Positions 10,360 through 21,560 of a stretch of 64,000 nucleotides of DNA are shown here, piece after piece; positions within the stretch are counted from its first letter, which is position 1, and the number at the start of each line of letters is the position of its first letter. A model generated the notes under the pieces. It saw nothing but the letters and a program-made list of their open reading frames with translations, was not told the origin of the DNA and did not search any database. Both the position numbers and the translations under genes were made by a program. The stretch comes from Prunus persica (lineage: Eukaryota > Streptophyta > Magnoliopsida > Rosales > Rosaceae): positions 41,983,897 to 42,047,896 of the forward strand of contig NC_034009.1 of NCBI RefSeq assembly GCF_000346465.2, read 5' to 3'.

Positions 10360-11590
10360 TGTAAATCACGGTTTGACACGTGCAAAATGAGCTAAAAGAG
10401 AGACTACCTAGGTCAAAATTCAACCATCCTCCAAATAGATTTTTTTTTAAATATGGTCAACCGCCTTATTTCTTCACTAATGTCCTTGGTTTTCCCACCT
10501 TTTTCTCAGCAACCAAACAGACTATGAAAATCTTCGAAAACAAAAACATGCAAATAGTGTTCCCTAACCAACCATAAAATCACCACAAGGTCATTCCTGG
10601 GCTTGAAGAATACAATATTTTTAACAGATTCCCATGAACACAAACATCAGAATCCTGCCAAAAAGAACAACCACCAACAGAAAATCCAAAGGCAGAATAA
10701 CAAGACAACCAAATTTCATAACAATCCAAGGGATTAGTAGCCATTGTATATGAAATCATAGACTTCCTAACAAATCCTTATACTGATGCACAAATGCACA
10801 TGTTTAGAAGGCATGCCAATTCCATAAAAATGTTCAACAACATGTATTCCATAAAAATTCTTACCCAAATTGCATGCAACCCTAGAACAGACTTTTAGAA
10901 TGTTTTCAGTTACGGGCGCAACCCTAAGATTTAATCTAGGTTGTTATCCAAAACTGAAAAACCTGATAATGGTGCAATCCCATATATTGAAGAAGGATGA
11001 TGCTCAATTGTGCCAGAAGCACAGCTTATAACAGTAACACTGGCATTTGGAACTCCATATAGAGGGAGCATACTAAAGAAAACTCACTCCCTCAATATTA
11101 CACCCTCCCTCAATATAGAGGAGAGCTTGTATCTACTTTGGCAAAACAAACTGAAAGAGAAACTGCCAAGGTCAAAATTCAACTATCCTCCACATACATA
11201 ATTTTTTTTGGTCAACTGCCTTATTTTTTCACAAGTCCTTGCTTTTCCCACCTTTTTCTCAGCAAACAAACAGACTATGAAAATCTTCGAAAACAAAAAC
11301 ATGCAAATATTGTTCCCATGAACACAAACATCAGAATCCCACGGAAAAGAACAACAACAACCCACAGAAAATCCAAATGCAGAATAACAGGACCAAAAAG
11401 AACAACAACAAAACAACAACCAACAGAAAATCCAAAGGCAAAATAACAGGACACAATCAAATTTCATAACAATCCAAGGGATTAGCAGCCATTGTATATG
11501 AAATCATGGACTTCCTAAAAAGTTCTTACACTGATCCACAAACGCACATGTTTAGAAGGGCATGCCAATTCCATAAAAATACTTCACACC
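10360..11590 (+). repeat. Direct duplication of the right-arm outer segment
   Basis: Sequence at about 10375-10850 (caaaatgagctaaaagagag, cttttctcagcaaccaaacag, ccaagggattagtagccatt, acatgtttagaaggcatgcc) is repeated with divergence at about 11135-11580. The spacing is about 750 bp. The second copy has a local expansion of caacaacaaccaacagaaaatcc (about 11350-11440). No gene is seen. Confidence 0.8.
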
Positions 11591-11599
11591 ACCACAAGA

Positions 11600-11990
11600 A
11601 CGAGCCTCGATCGTCATTACAATTCTTCACAAAGAAAGCTCGCGTAATATCATCGCTTCCTTGCCTCCACCAAGCCGACCAGAGTATCAATCTTCTTATC
11701 GTTGGTGATTACTTTTTTGTCCAACTCATCAAATTTCCCATCTAGTCTTGAGAGGTCACCTTTCTAAATTTCGAGCAAGTCTTTCTTTTCGTCTGCGCCA
11801 AGACCCGCCTGAGCCAGTCTGGGCGGGATCGTGGATGACGGAAAGGCCGGCGGCATCCGTCTCGGTGACGGAGATTTCTCTTTGGAATTCGGCTTCGGCT
11901 ATGAGAGAAGAGTGGAAGGTTAGGGTTTTAGGATTTCTAGCGAGTCCGAACCTCTCAATTTTAAAAACTGGGGCTTGAACAGGCTATAAG
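11600..11990 (-). other. GC-richer segment with short coiled-coil ORF remnant, unrecognised
   Basis: On the minus strand a frame reads GADEKKDLLEI, stop, KGDLSRLDGKFDELDKKV, then ITNDKKIDTLVGLVEARKR. The heptad-like spacing of Leu/Ile looks like a broken coiled-coil coding segment. Upstream the same strand is GC-rich with CG dinucleotides, unlike the neighbours. I cannot assign a family. Confidence 0.35.
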
Positions 11991-12084
11991 CCTATTATGC
12001 GGGTTTGGGGAGAAAAACCCATTTGTCAAAATTTAATACAGAAGAATAAACAGTGGTTGGGGAAGAAAAAACCCATTTGTAAGT

Positions 12085-13366
12085 GGGTTTTTTACATTTT
12101 CAGTCCATAACCACAGTGGTGACTACTACAAGGAAAATGTAAAAATAATTGTGGACACATTTCAGATCACTTGGGTTGGTGTATGGTGGCAAAAATGCAC
12201 CTTATATATGGGTACATTTTCCAGGGTTGAGTCCTTGGGTTTGAGGCTAGTTGAAATCTATCAGGTTAGACCCAAGGTCCAACAAGGAGGTCAGCATTTG
12301 AGCTTGAGCGACCCCAAATCAACAAGAATGACTGGAGGCCCAAAATTAATAAAAGCGGTTGAGCATGTAAATGCGGTCAAGCATGTAAATGTGGCCGGGC
12401 ACCTAAATGCGAATAGCACAAAAGTGATCGAATGATTAAAAGCGGTTGAATGCATAAATTTAGCCGAGACTTAAATGAGGAGAGAGCATTCGTAGGAGAA
12501 TTTTCACATATGTTATAATCCAAGGCAATTATGCCAATCCGATGGTTAACCAAAGTTAATGTGGGAGAGCTTAGAATGGAATGAAGATCAAATCAAAATA
12601 ATTATTCAAATTAAACCAAAAGCATAAATCAAGGCAGTTGATGAAATCAACCAAAATTAATGTTATTTATCAAGGAGGAAATTATGATCAATTTCAAGGC
12701 CAATTGATGATCAGTCAAATATAAACGTGTTGTAGAACCCTTATAAATACCAAGCTATAAAAGAGAGAAAGGAAGCCCGATACAACATACAACTTGTCAT
12801 TTTACATAATTTTTAATTCCTATCCTAGAAAAAGCGTAAATTGTCATTTATTTTACTCAATTTACATTAAGCACTTATCTTTAAATTATTTATTTTATAC
12901 ACTTTAATTTCCATCATTTACTTTACACAATTTAATTATCATATTTGTCCCTTCAATTCCATTTAAATTCAAGAACCTTTACAATTTACACACTTGTTCT
13001 TTATTTCATCCACATTTCTTAGTTAATCTTCATTTCTATCCACTTCACATCACTTGGTTTGTCACACAAAGCTACTTAGGATAAGCAAGTTTCTTGCTCG
13101 GCTGAACAATAATTTGACTAAAGATATATCTTGGATGCATCATCCACTCACATTCCCTTCAAGCCAAATTTGTGACTTGGTAGTGGCATACACGAATGCT
13201 CAATTAAAGAATGACCCAAAAACTCTTTCAATCGGCCTACCCAACCTAAAATAAGGAAACATATATATTCAATGAAATTTCTGGAACGACAGACATAGTG
13301 ACCATGCCAGGAAATGGATTTGGTCCTGGAAGTGAAGAGTATATAAGAGTTGGTGCTTGTTGATGA
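12085..13366 (+). pseudogene. Second ALD1-like last-exon remnant, split by about 1 kb insertion
   Basis: 12085-12238 matches the intron end and first half of the last ALD1-like exon (2372-2512), including accacagtggt-gactactacaagg and gcaccttatatatgggtaca. 13268-13366 matches the second half (2515-2613: attcaatgaaatt-ctgg, agacatagtgaccat, ggatttggtcctgga). One-base indels break the frame (for example tggttgact to tggtgact). Between the halves lies unrelated DNA. This is a dead duplicate of the gene at 1274-2665. Confidence 0.85.
12239..13266. mobile_element. About 1-kb insertion in the ALD1 remnant, possible solo LTR
   Basis: The insert interrupts the exon between ccttggg and attcaatg. Near its middle it has a plausible core promoter (cccttataaataccaagctataaaagag, 12739-12766) followed by T-rich sequence, as in a retrotransposon LTR. 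It may begin TGAGGC and end AAACA, but a 5-bp target duplication could not be confirmed. It has no PBS and no coding content, so solo LTR is an inference. Confidence 0.4.
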
Positions 13367-13699
13367 TGACTTTTGTGCCGACATGCATGTTGGTGCTTTG
13401 TTGTTATTATTTTTGTATTTTTCGTATATTTGCAAAGTTAGTTGACGGCTTTTCATCTCTTGAGCCAAAGCTCAAGTAAAATAGCAAAGTGAGTTGCCAC
13501 TTGGACCTTTGGCCAACAAAATTACATAAACAGCTGTTAAAATTATCCAAACTGCTGTTATACCTTTCAAGTTTCTGCAGGGCATGATGCAAATACACAA
13601 TTTAAGACATCTTATCGAAGATGAACTTTTGAAATGAAAATTAAAGTAGATTGTCAGAAGATTGGTAAGAAGAGGAAAAAGAGGAAATTTTAGCAATGC

Positions 13700-13908
13700 T
13701 ATCTCATCCACCCTCATATTCTGTCAGCAACTCCCTAAACTCATTGTCAGTGCTCTTGAGTATCAATGGCAAGGCACTTCCACCCAACTCTACACAACCT
13801 CCATGTGCCTTGGCTTTATCCTCTTCTCCAAGCTAAAAGCGAAGTACTGGGGAAATTGCTTAGTTCCTCCAACTTCTTCCCAATGTCCACAAAAAAGTAT
13901 TCAAACTT
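13700..13908 (-). pseudogene. mTERF-family C-terminal remnant
   Basis: The minus strand gives FEYFFVDIGKKLEELSNFP, then after a one-base shift PQYFAFSLEKRIKPRHMEVV, then after another shift CVELGGSALPLILKSTDNEF. The FPxYFxFSLExRIKPRH signature is diagnostic of plant mTERF organelle transcription/translation factors. At least two frameshifts make it non-coding, and only the last mTERF motifs are present. Confidence 0.65.
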
Positions 13909-13909
13909 T

Positions 13910-14936
13910 GGCTATGCATGAAAATCAACCACCAAGGGTGCGAAGAGCACCATTTGGTTCACCCACATGTTAGGCAGACTCATTATGCGGAAAATTCTAC
14001 TAAACAAATTCAAACCAAACAAGGGCAACCTTGTAGCAATTCAAAACTCAAAAAATCTCAGACTAATGCCAATCATACAGAGTACACAAGCCAAAAAGAT
14101 ATAAATGAACAAGAAAGAAGAACATGAACAAATTCATACCAAGAAATTGAGGAAAGGGGTTTGCAGTTGTATACTCAAGAATGGCCAAAGAGGCTGCCAT
14201 CAACCAAACAAAATGGCATCTCAGGCAAATGCTAGTGAACCATAAGCACCAGTATGAGGCGTAATTCATCTTAAGGTCAAAGTATCCAACACTTGCCTCA
14301 ACTCAATTAAGGTTCTTCTAATTCAATTCTCCTTTTGTAAAAATCTGTTCTGTTTGTAGTATTTATTTGTTTATTTTATAGCAATTTAGCATTCATATTT
14401 CCTACAATCTTAAGACGAATTGGCCTGTCTTAATTGCTATATACATTAGTCGTGCATTTAGATGAAAAGTTGCAAACGGTTTGAATATAATGCATATAAC
14501 AGTTTACTCCTTTAATTGACATTGAGATTGACGCTGCAAACGTTTTTGAATCTGGTGCAAACGGCAAACATCTTTTAATTGATTTCCTTTTAGTTGGTTT
14601 TTCTTTTCTTTTGTTTTATCTACAATTTAAAGTCAGACTTCTAGGTTTATTGTTTTGTTATCATAAAGTCTGATTGCCTTCTGTTTCTGTTGTTAGACAA
14701 AGTATACGTACAATAGAAGGTCCCGAAAGTGATCTTCAATGGTTACGGAGATCCTCTAAACGGTGGAATGATGAAAAAGGGTTGTACTCCCCAATCCAAT
14801 TGCATCACTCTCAGGGACTCCAGTAACTCTTCAATTCTTTTCTTATTGTTTGGGAAACGATCTTAGGAGCAAAATTGCAGTTTCCCAAACCTAAAAGGAA
14901 ACACAAGACAAAAGGAGCCAACAGCACCTCCTCCAC
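13910..14936. other. Intergenic region and promoter of the three-exon F-box gene
   Basis: No supportable gene. The stretch up to about 14280 carries short unsupported ORFs. From 14280 to 14936 the DNA is AT-rich and likely promoter for the gene starting at 15036. Confidence 0.4.
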
Positions 14937-14944
14937 TATAAAAG
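14937..14944 (+). promoter_or_regulatory. TATA box of the F-box gene
   Basis: TATAAAAG lies about 92 bp upstream of the ATG at 15036 and is followed by a C/T-rich stretch, a usual plant arrangement. Confidence 0.6.
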
Positions 14945-15035
14945 CCCCTTCCAGCCGCGAGAAACTCCATTCTGTTTTTTTTCTTTTAAAACTCAATTTT
15001 ATCTCTCTCAGTATTTTTTCTTTCTTTCTTTTCTT

Positions 15036-17649
15036 ATGGGTGAATCGGAAAACCCCCTCCTCAATGAATTCGGGGCCTCGCAGTCAACTCCTCCTGAGCC
15101 GGCCCCCATCGCCGACCAATGCTTGAAACCGACCCTTGATGATTGCACAAGCTTCAATCGGAACAGAATTGCCGACTATGGTAAGAAACTTTTTAATTTC
15201 ACCAATTTGTGGAATTTAGATCCCTTTTTCGAATCTAGTTTCATGACTGTATTGTAATTTTGTTACTGGAGATTAGAGTTAGTGGTTAACATGATAGAAT
15301 GATCATGTGTTAATGGGTCTTATTGGAACTTAGCTAGTTATGGTCAGAAAACAACAGTCTTCGGAACTAATATGTTTATTGCTGCTCTTGATAATCACAT
15401 GAGTTGCTGCTGCTCTTGAAAATCATATGTACAAAGTAAAGTAAGAGCTTTTTCCTTAGACTGATGATGCTTTAATTGTTATGGCCATGGTATGTATGCA
15501 TAAACTTTGAAATTTTGATGGCCAAGGTAATTAGACTCTTGTTTTATGATGATAAATGAATCTTGCAGGAATTCAGACATCTCGTGATGCCAAACGTGTT
15601 GCTGGCTCTGCAAAGATATCAGAGTTGAGCAACAAGAACAGAACATTGTCCTCCAATACTCTTATGAGCTCTGAGCAGGAAATTGAATGCGGCGGGGCTT
15701 CCATGAAGCTTGCATCTGGATTTCTTAAGCAGAAGCAATTCGAGGAGGACATTCAATGCAGGTTTCTTTCTAATTACACGATTTATATTCCTAGAATTGA
15801 AAACAGACTAGAATTATCAGTTTTCTATGGCTTCTAGGGATAATTATTTTTAGGAGCATTCATATTGATTGATGCCTCATTTATTTATAAAATTCTTCAG
15901 ACCCAGGTTTCCAACATTTAGATTTAGGTTTTTTGTCGGAAGCTAGTTGTTGAACACAGTTGTATTTTTGGTGTAGCTTTAATTTTGTTGAAAAAGCAGC
16001 TAAAACCTTTTGAAAACAGAAGAGGATGAGAAAATAGGATATCACTTTAGTGAACAAGGATGCATCAAGAAAGAAAACCATGTTAATCATTATACCTTCC
16101 TATATCCCTTGGTACTTGGCTCTTGATGAGCTAACATCATCGCCATATCTAGTAACAAGGTTAAACATGACTGTTTGATTTTTTTTTCCCCCTTAATATG
16201 TCAATTCCACCCAGCATTTTTTTAGAGGGCATACGTTATGTGTATAATATATATTGCATGGCTCAGGTTGATTAATTGTGATACTCCTACCAAAGGAAGG
16301 AAGAGATCCCAGTCATCTCTTGGATTGCCAACCTCTAGTCAGTTAAAAAGATCAAAGAGATCATCACCAGCAGAAAGAAGACCATCATCAATTGATGATC
16401 TCCCTGACACGGCATTGGTTGAAATCCTTTGCCGACTTCCATCAAGTAAATTTGTGTTTCAATGCCAGCGTGTGTCCAAGCGTTGGCGCACACTCGTCTC
16501 AGATCCTTATTTTATCGGCCGCTTTGTACATATCCAGAGTTATAGGAAAACTCCAAAGATACTCACTCTGATAAGTAAAAAAGGAGAGGAATTCCCTCCT
16601 AAAATGCCATGGCCATCCAAGCTACTAACTCCAGTGTTCGAAAGAATAATGAGTTTCCACCCTTTGATAAGTCAGCTAGTTGTGGTAGCGACGTATAATG
16701 ACTTAGTTTTGTGCTGCGCAAGTGAGTATTATCCACGCGATTACTACATCTGCAATGCATACACAAGGCAATGGGTTGCTCTTCCTCCTCCCCCAAGTCG
16801 ATGTCACGATTCATCTGTGATATTCCTTACTATAATTCTAAGAAAGAAGATTGGAAAGGGCATAACGTCCAGCTTAATGCTAAGTGTGTGTGCAACGTTG
16901 TGAGAATACTTCCTCCTGATGAATCTGCAAATGATGACAAATGTGATTCCTTAAAATTAAGCGTGGAGATCTTCTCTTCTGAGACTGGTGAATGGAGAGA
17001 ATCAGTTGTGGCTTCCCCACAATACTTTGATTTTGATGACCTTGAAGATATATCCTTTGCATACAATGGGATGTTATATTGGACAAGTGACGAAGACCTT
17101 CTTTTTGTTGGTTTGGGTCCCTTCAATGACAATAACACGACAACTAGTAGTAGTATCAGCAGTAATGGTGATGGCGTTATTGATCATAAACTTCATTTTA
17201 CTGTATTTGAGGAGCCTCTAAATGGACATTTTGTAGTTGAGTACCTAGGTATGTTCGCAGGATGTGTGCGGATGTGTGACTTTAAGGAGGCTACCAAAAC
17301 TCTGTATGTTTGGGAGTTGAAAGAACAAGATCATGATCGGATGGTCGATGGAGCTGCTGGCAGATTGTGTTTAACTAACCACAGGGTATATCAGTTGGAC
17401 CCAAATATGTATCCAGATGGTCCATTTACATGCGAAATGCAGGCTTTTGACCCAAATAATAAGGATATTTTGTATCTGCGTGTGGACGGAGATATTATCA
17501 AGTGCAACATTCATACAAAAAAGTGGTCTAGGATAGTTAGACGGTGTCCAGTTCGTAATGGTGACTATTGGCCAGTTGAGCTCCCATGGTGGCCGACTCC
17601 AGTTCCTAGATTACCGCAGCATGCCCATGGTGGAGGAACTAGCAGCTAG
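15036..17649 (+). pseudogene. Three-exon F-box gene split by a 16-bp deletion
   Basis: Exons: 15036-15180 (ATG in MGESENPLLNEFG), 15569-15761, and 16267-17649. Donors and acceptors are canonical and the phases (1, then 2) agree. A 112-residue Ser/basic leader precedes an F-box at about residues 152-199 (DDLPDTALVEILCRLPSSKF to SKRWRTLVSDPYFIGRF), the SKP1-binding element of SCF ubiquitin ligases. An F-box-associated substrate domain follows, ending LPWWPTPVPRL.

Compared with the copy at 62903-64000, 16 nt (aagcgtgtacgagtgg) are missing between 16807 and 16808. The frame shifts, and the first reading frame ends at 16903, giving 324 residues. The rest (16808-17649) is open in another frame. 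It is either a recent pseudogene or encodes an F-box protein lacking its substrate domain. Confidence 0.8.
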
Positions 17650-18222
17650 TAGATAACTTGAATTGAAGTACTAAACTTTTATTTATTATAGTAGGATTAT
17701 TTGTATTTGATATACTCAGCAATGTTACATTTGTATTTGCTGGTAATTACCCTAGCATGTTTTTTTAATTACTCTTTTTGTTAACTGGTTTTTTTTTTTT
17801 CTTTTCTTATTATGGCGATATACGGAGGACTGCGAGTCGTTCTGTACACGCCCAGTTTATTAATTAAAGCATTCTTTAAGCTGAATTTAAGTTTTGCAAT
17901 CTTATTCTTGGTTCTTTCTTTTGTTTTGTTTTGTTTCTGTTTTTGTTTTAAGTTTTCTGACGTACATCTTATAATCTTGTTCTTCATCATTTGGTTGCTT
18001 TCTATTTTCTATTATACAAATTTGCCCTGGGTTTGAGTGTTAAGCTTTGATTTTTGCATGATTCTAAGTTTGAGTGTTAAGCTTTGGTTTTTGCATGATT
18101 CTAAGTAATTTGTTTCAATAGTCCCTGTATCCAGAGGTTCCACGTAAATGCTTGTTCTGTTATGTGATGAAGAATCAAGGAAGGTATATCATGATGTTTC
18201 ATATAATTGTTGACCTTAAACA

Positions 18223-18370
18223 CTACTATCAGAAATGGGCTGTTTAGTGTGCTACCTTTTGATTTTGTTTTGTGTCATTCTTAGTTGCTTTCCGTAGAAA
18301 ATAATTACATAATAAAATATGAGTTTGTTTACCGGAAAATAAAAGGTTTTTTATTATATTAAAAAAAACG
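18223..18370 (+). mobile_element. CACTA-like terminus
   Basis: It begins cactactatcagaaatgggc, which resembles the CACTA start typical of plant En/Spm (CACTA) transposon ends. The following 130 bp recur inverted at 622-765, and the palindrome array starts immediately inside. In En/Spm elements the subterminal regions carry many direct and inverted short motifs bound by transposase, which fits this layout. The opposite terminus and the 3-bp target duplication were not found near this copy. Confidence 0.5.
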
Positions 18371-18990
18371 TATAGTTGCGCGGTTATATTGTTTTTTATA
18401 CTCGAGGTTTTTTAAAATATCGTATAGACATACGGCTATACTTTTTTGACACGTGGCGAAGCGAGCGCTAGGGGCCAGGACGGTTTTTGTAAAAAAAACG
18501 TCTACCTCGCGGCTATACTATTTTTTGACACGTGGTGAAGCGGCATAGGGGCCAGGCGGGTAGTCCTTTTTTAATTATACATAGTATAGCCGTGCGGCTA
18601 TACTCGAGGTGCGAAATGGCCGCAATGGTCCTCTTTTTTTATTTATAATAGTATAGTCGCGCGACTATACTCGGATTTTTTATAATAAAAATAGTATAGC
18701 CGGCCGGCTATACTACGGTTTTTATTATAAAAAATTAATATACCCACGCGGCTATACTATTTTTGACATGTGGCAAAGCAGCGCTAGGGGCTAGTGGGTT
18801 GTCTTTTTTTAATTTATAAACAGTATAGCCGTTCAGCTATACTCGGGGGTTTTTATTTAAAAAAATTATAGCCGCCCGGCTATATTATTTTTGACACGTG
18901 GCTAAGTGAGCGCAGGTGGGTCTTTTTTTAATAAGGCTATGCTCAGAATTTTTTTATAATAAAATAGTATAGCCGCGCGGCTATACGACG
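18369..18990. repeat. Main palindrome array upstream of small-protein gene A
   Basis: About eleven imperfect palindromes of the form agtatagccgnncggctatact occur roughly every 40-80 bp (for example near 18583, 18651, 18691, 18731, 18821, 18870 and 18966). They alternate with poly-A/T spacers and a second phrase, ttttgacacgtggc-aagc, that itself contains a G-box-like CACGTG. Centres vary (gcgc, ggcc, tgcg, ccc) while the arms stay complementary, suggesting that base pairing or a palindromic binding site is kept. It ends about 360 bp before the ATG at 19347. Confidence 0.85.
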
Positions 18991-19222
18991 TCGCCAATTA
19001 ACAAGGAGTTAACCACGCACGCATCGACGTCATACCTCTACCGCTCAGAAACCAATTTCTTCTTTGCCTCCTCAAACTCCAAAGGCCTCACCAAACAAAC
19101 AGATAAAATTCAACGATCAACCGAAAAAGAAACCTAAACGGTCAATATTCGTCACATCGCGTTAGCTTCTGTCCGCCAAAAGCGAAGCGTGTCTGCTTGC
19201 TCCCCAAGCCAACCCAAACCTT

Positions 19223-19230
19223 TATAAATA
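19223..19230 (+). promoter_or_regulatory. TATA box of small-protein gene A
   Basis: TATAAATA lies 124 bp before the ATG, in a conserved block (acccaaacctttataaatac) shared with gene B. In gene C the equivalent position reads ttataagaaactactcatc. Confidence 0.7.
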
Positions 19231-19346
19231 CCACTCATCACCCTCTGAAAACCCAAATGCTTCCCAAAGCCCCAAACCACATCAAATTACAAAAAACCCA
19301 TTTCTTCCTTCACTTGAACACCGAAAAAACCTATATATTTTAGGCC

Positions 19347-19598
19347 ATGTCGACGGTAGGTTATGGTTTTGCTGAAGCATATGTGCTCAGAGGCCTCCAC
19401 AAGAAGAAGCTGAAGATGGAGCAAGAAGAAGAAAGAGTCAAGCTGGGCAGAGCTGAATCTGAAATTGGTCAGCCCAGTGGTTGTTTGTTTCGGGTGATGA
19501 AGAAAGTCCATCCAAGCAATGCTCAGAGTCAAAGGGCTTGTTCAGCTGAAACAGAAGAAACTGCTGAAGTTAGGGCTTTGAACCAGAAAGTTAGATAG
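19347..19598 (+). CDS. Small unrecognised 83-residue protein, copy A
   Basis: I do not recognise the family. The protein starts MSTVGYGFAEAYVLRGLHKK, continues with a Lys/Glu-rich helix (KKKLKMEQEEERVKLG), a Gln-Pro-Ser-Gly-Cys turn, FRVMKKVHPSN, and a polar tail ending VRALNQKVR. There is no signal peptide and no membrane span. The ATG is supported because the N-terminus is the best-conserved part among copies A, B (21909) and C (54645), and because a TATA box sits 124 bp upstream. It is a single-exon gene with a short 5' UTR. The cassette, including promoter and about 1 kb of 3' flank, is duplicated at 21.6-23.3 kb; about nine residues differ. Confidence 0.7.
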   Translation: MSTVGYGFAEAYVLRGLHKKKLKMEQEEERVKLGRAESEIGQPSGCLFRVMKKVHPSNAQSQRACSAETEETAEVRALNQKVR

Positions 19599-19599
19599 A

Positions 19600-20590
19600 G
19601 CTCAGGCTCATGACATTTGTCGCTGCTTACAGTAAAATGGGTTGTGCATAAAAAAATATTCTTCTGAAAAAGTGTATGTTTAGGCTAAGTCATGCCTTTA
19701 GCTTAAGACTTTTTAATGGGTTGGATCTATTGGTTTCAGTCCAAATTCCAGGCCCAGTTTGTATTATTATGACAGCAATTGTTTTTTTATTTGTTTAGAT
19801 TATCATTATAATTTATTTTGATGCACTTAAGCATACTCATTTATTTTGAAGACTTTCAAGAACACCAACGATTTAATGTGGTTTTTCAAAGCCAGCCTAC
19901 ATACATAATGATGTTGATATATTAATGCATGCATACTTATCTGCCCCCAATGTGGGACCCAATGACTAGGCCTTATCACATATTGTGAGAAAATCTCATT
20001 TTGATCCTCCACCTTTTGTTCTTGTTCGTCAAAAAAGTAACATCTGGGGTTTAATTATTAATATGCCTCGGACTGTATTCATGTTACGTCGGAATATTTA
20101 TTAGATTTTTTAAATAAGAGTTAATGTAAAATGAGACACTAAATTCAAGTTTGGAGGATTAAATAAGATAAATTAAAATTTAGAGAATGAAATGAAATGA
20201 AATTTTAAAGGTCATATCTATACAACTATATCAATAATTAACCTAAAATTATTCTCACAGTCTCTCTCAGTCACTTCTAAGAAGAACTAGGAGAGTGAGG
20301 TCTATAGCCTATAAGTGACTCTTGAGCTTATGGGTAAAGATAGTAATGTATTTGTAATTAGTGATTTATATGCTCATGAATTTGGAATGGCATCATCAAA
20401 TTGACTTTTGCACACACACGTTGATTGATTACTATTTGGTTAATTAAGTATATTACTAAAATTAGTAGGACCTAAAAGATGTCATTTTCTCATGTAAAAT
20501 CAAATCACGTGCATTATGCAAAACCACTTTTTCACTTTTTACTAATTTCCCATCCACTCATGATATTCATCAAATTATAATTAAATTCAC
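19600..20590 (+). other. 3' region of small-protein gene A
   Basis: No ORF of note. It is homologous along its length to 22160-23215, and its latter part also to 1-425, so it belongs to the duplicated cassette. Confidence 0.7.
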
Positions 20591-20649
20591 AAAAATCATC
20601 TCAACATTAAAAGAAAAGGTGCTCCAGGTGCTCGTGTTTCCTGATATAT

Positions 20650-20678
20650 CACGTGCAAGATGCACGTGATGTCACGTG
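20650..20678. promoter_or_regulatory. Cluster of three CACGTG G-boxes
   Basis: CACGTG occurs at 20650-20655, 20663-20668 and 20673-20678. The homologous place in the next cassette has four. G-boxes bind plant bZIP and bHLH factors. Position favours control of the downstream gene B cassette or an element-internal function; this is inference. Confidence 0.5.
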
Positions 20679-20697
20679 CTTAACTTAGCCTATACCT

Positions 20698-20781
20698 GGA
20701 TTTTTTTATAATAAAAATAGCATCGCCTCATTCTTGAATTTTTTTATAATAAAAATAGTATAGCCGCGCGGCTATACTACA
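20698..20781. repeat. Short palindrome array between cassettes A and B
   Basis: Two units of tttttataataaaaatag are followed by agcatcgcctcattc (degenerate) and agtatagccgcgcggctatact (20757-20778, perfect palindrome). Downstream to about 21400 no gene is supported. Confidence 0.75.
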
Positions 20782-21454
20782 TCCAACTCTCAGGAATGAA
20801 CAAAATCACCATATACAGTACTTTCAATTGAGAAACCCAATTGAAAAACCAGTATAGAATTGAATCCAGAAACCCAGTTGAAAGATCATGAAGGAAAACC
20901 ATATACCAGTAAAAAATCCCAGAAACCCAATATATCTTTCTTCCCCTTCGCTGACCTCCTCCCTCCGCAGCAGCACCCACCTCTTCCCGTCCTTGAAATT
21001 CCCTCCGAATGCAAACTACCTCAAGACCCTTCAATTCATTCAATAACCGATTCAAGCTTTTTTTTTTTTTTTGGGTGCATGAGTCCCAGAAGCACAATTG
21101 AAAGACCATCAAAATTGAAACCCTTCCAATTATGAAACCCAAATTTGAGGGGAGATCGGGAAGAAGAGGAGGAGGTGGTAATAGAAGATAAGGGGCCAAC
21201 AGGGTGGAGGTTGTGTGTGGCTTAGGTGAAGGGGCTGGAACCAGCGAGGTTTGGGGCTGGAGAGGTTCGATACTTGGCTGGGGAACTTTGTGACTGCTGT
21301 TTGCTTTGCTTAGGGTTTAATTTCTTTTAATTTTTATTTTATTGAAAGTTAATTACTATTACAGTTAAGTGAATGGACACGTATAAACAAATTATACAAG
21401 AACATGAAAAATAGGGACATCGGATCCCCTCCAGCGAAGCGGGCCCTAGGGGCC

Positions 21455-21560
21455 AAGCGGTGGTCCCGCACGGCTATACAATTTGTTTTACAATGGGTGC
21501 AGCCGGTCCTCTTTTTTTATTTATAAATAGTATAGCCGCCCGCTATACTTTGTGGGACAT
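21455..21560. repeat. Palindrome array fragment upstream of gene B
   Basis: It includes cccgcacggctataca, then tatttataaatagtatagcc-gcccgctatact and gggacatgtggc. Cassette B proper (homologous to 19005 onward) begins directly after it, as in cassette A. Confidence 0.75.

Larger units (their letters stand above)
8866..10741. repeat. Right arm of the large inverted repeat
   Basis: Reverse complement of 6692-8815 without the F-box fragment. It contains the only uninterrupted copy of the 27-bp-repeat gene, in minus orientation. The outer end (caaatttcataacaatccaa at about 10712-10731) matches 6692-6715 and recurs at about 11457-11476. Confidence 0.88.
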
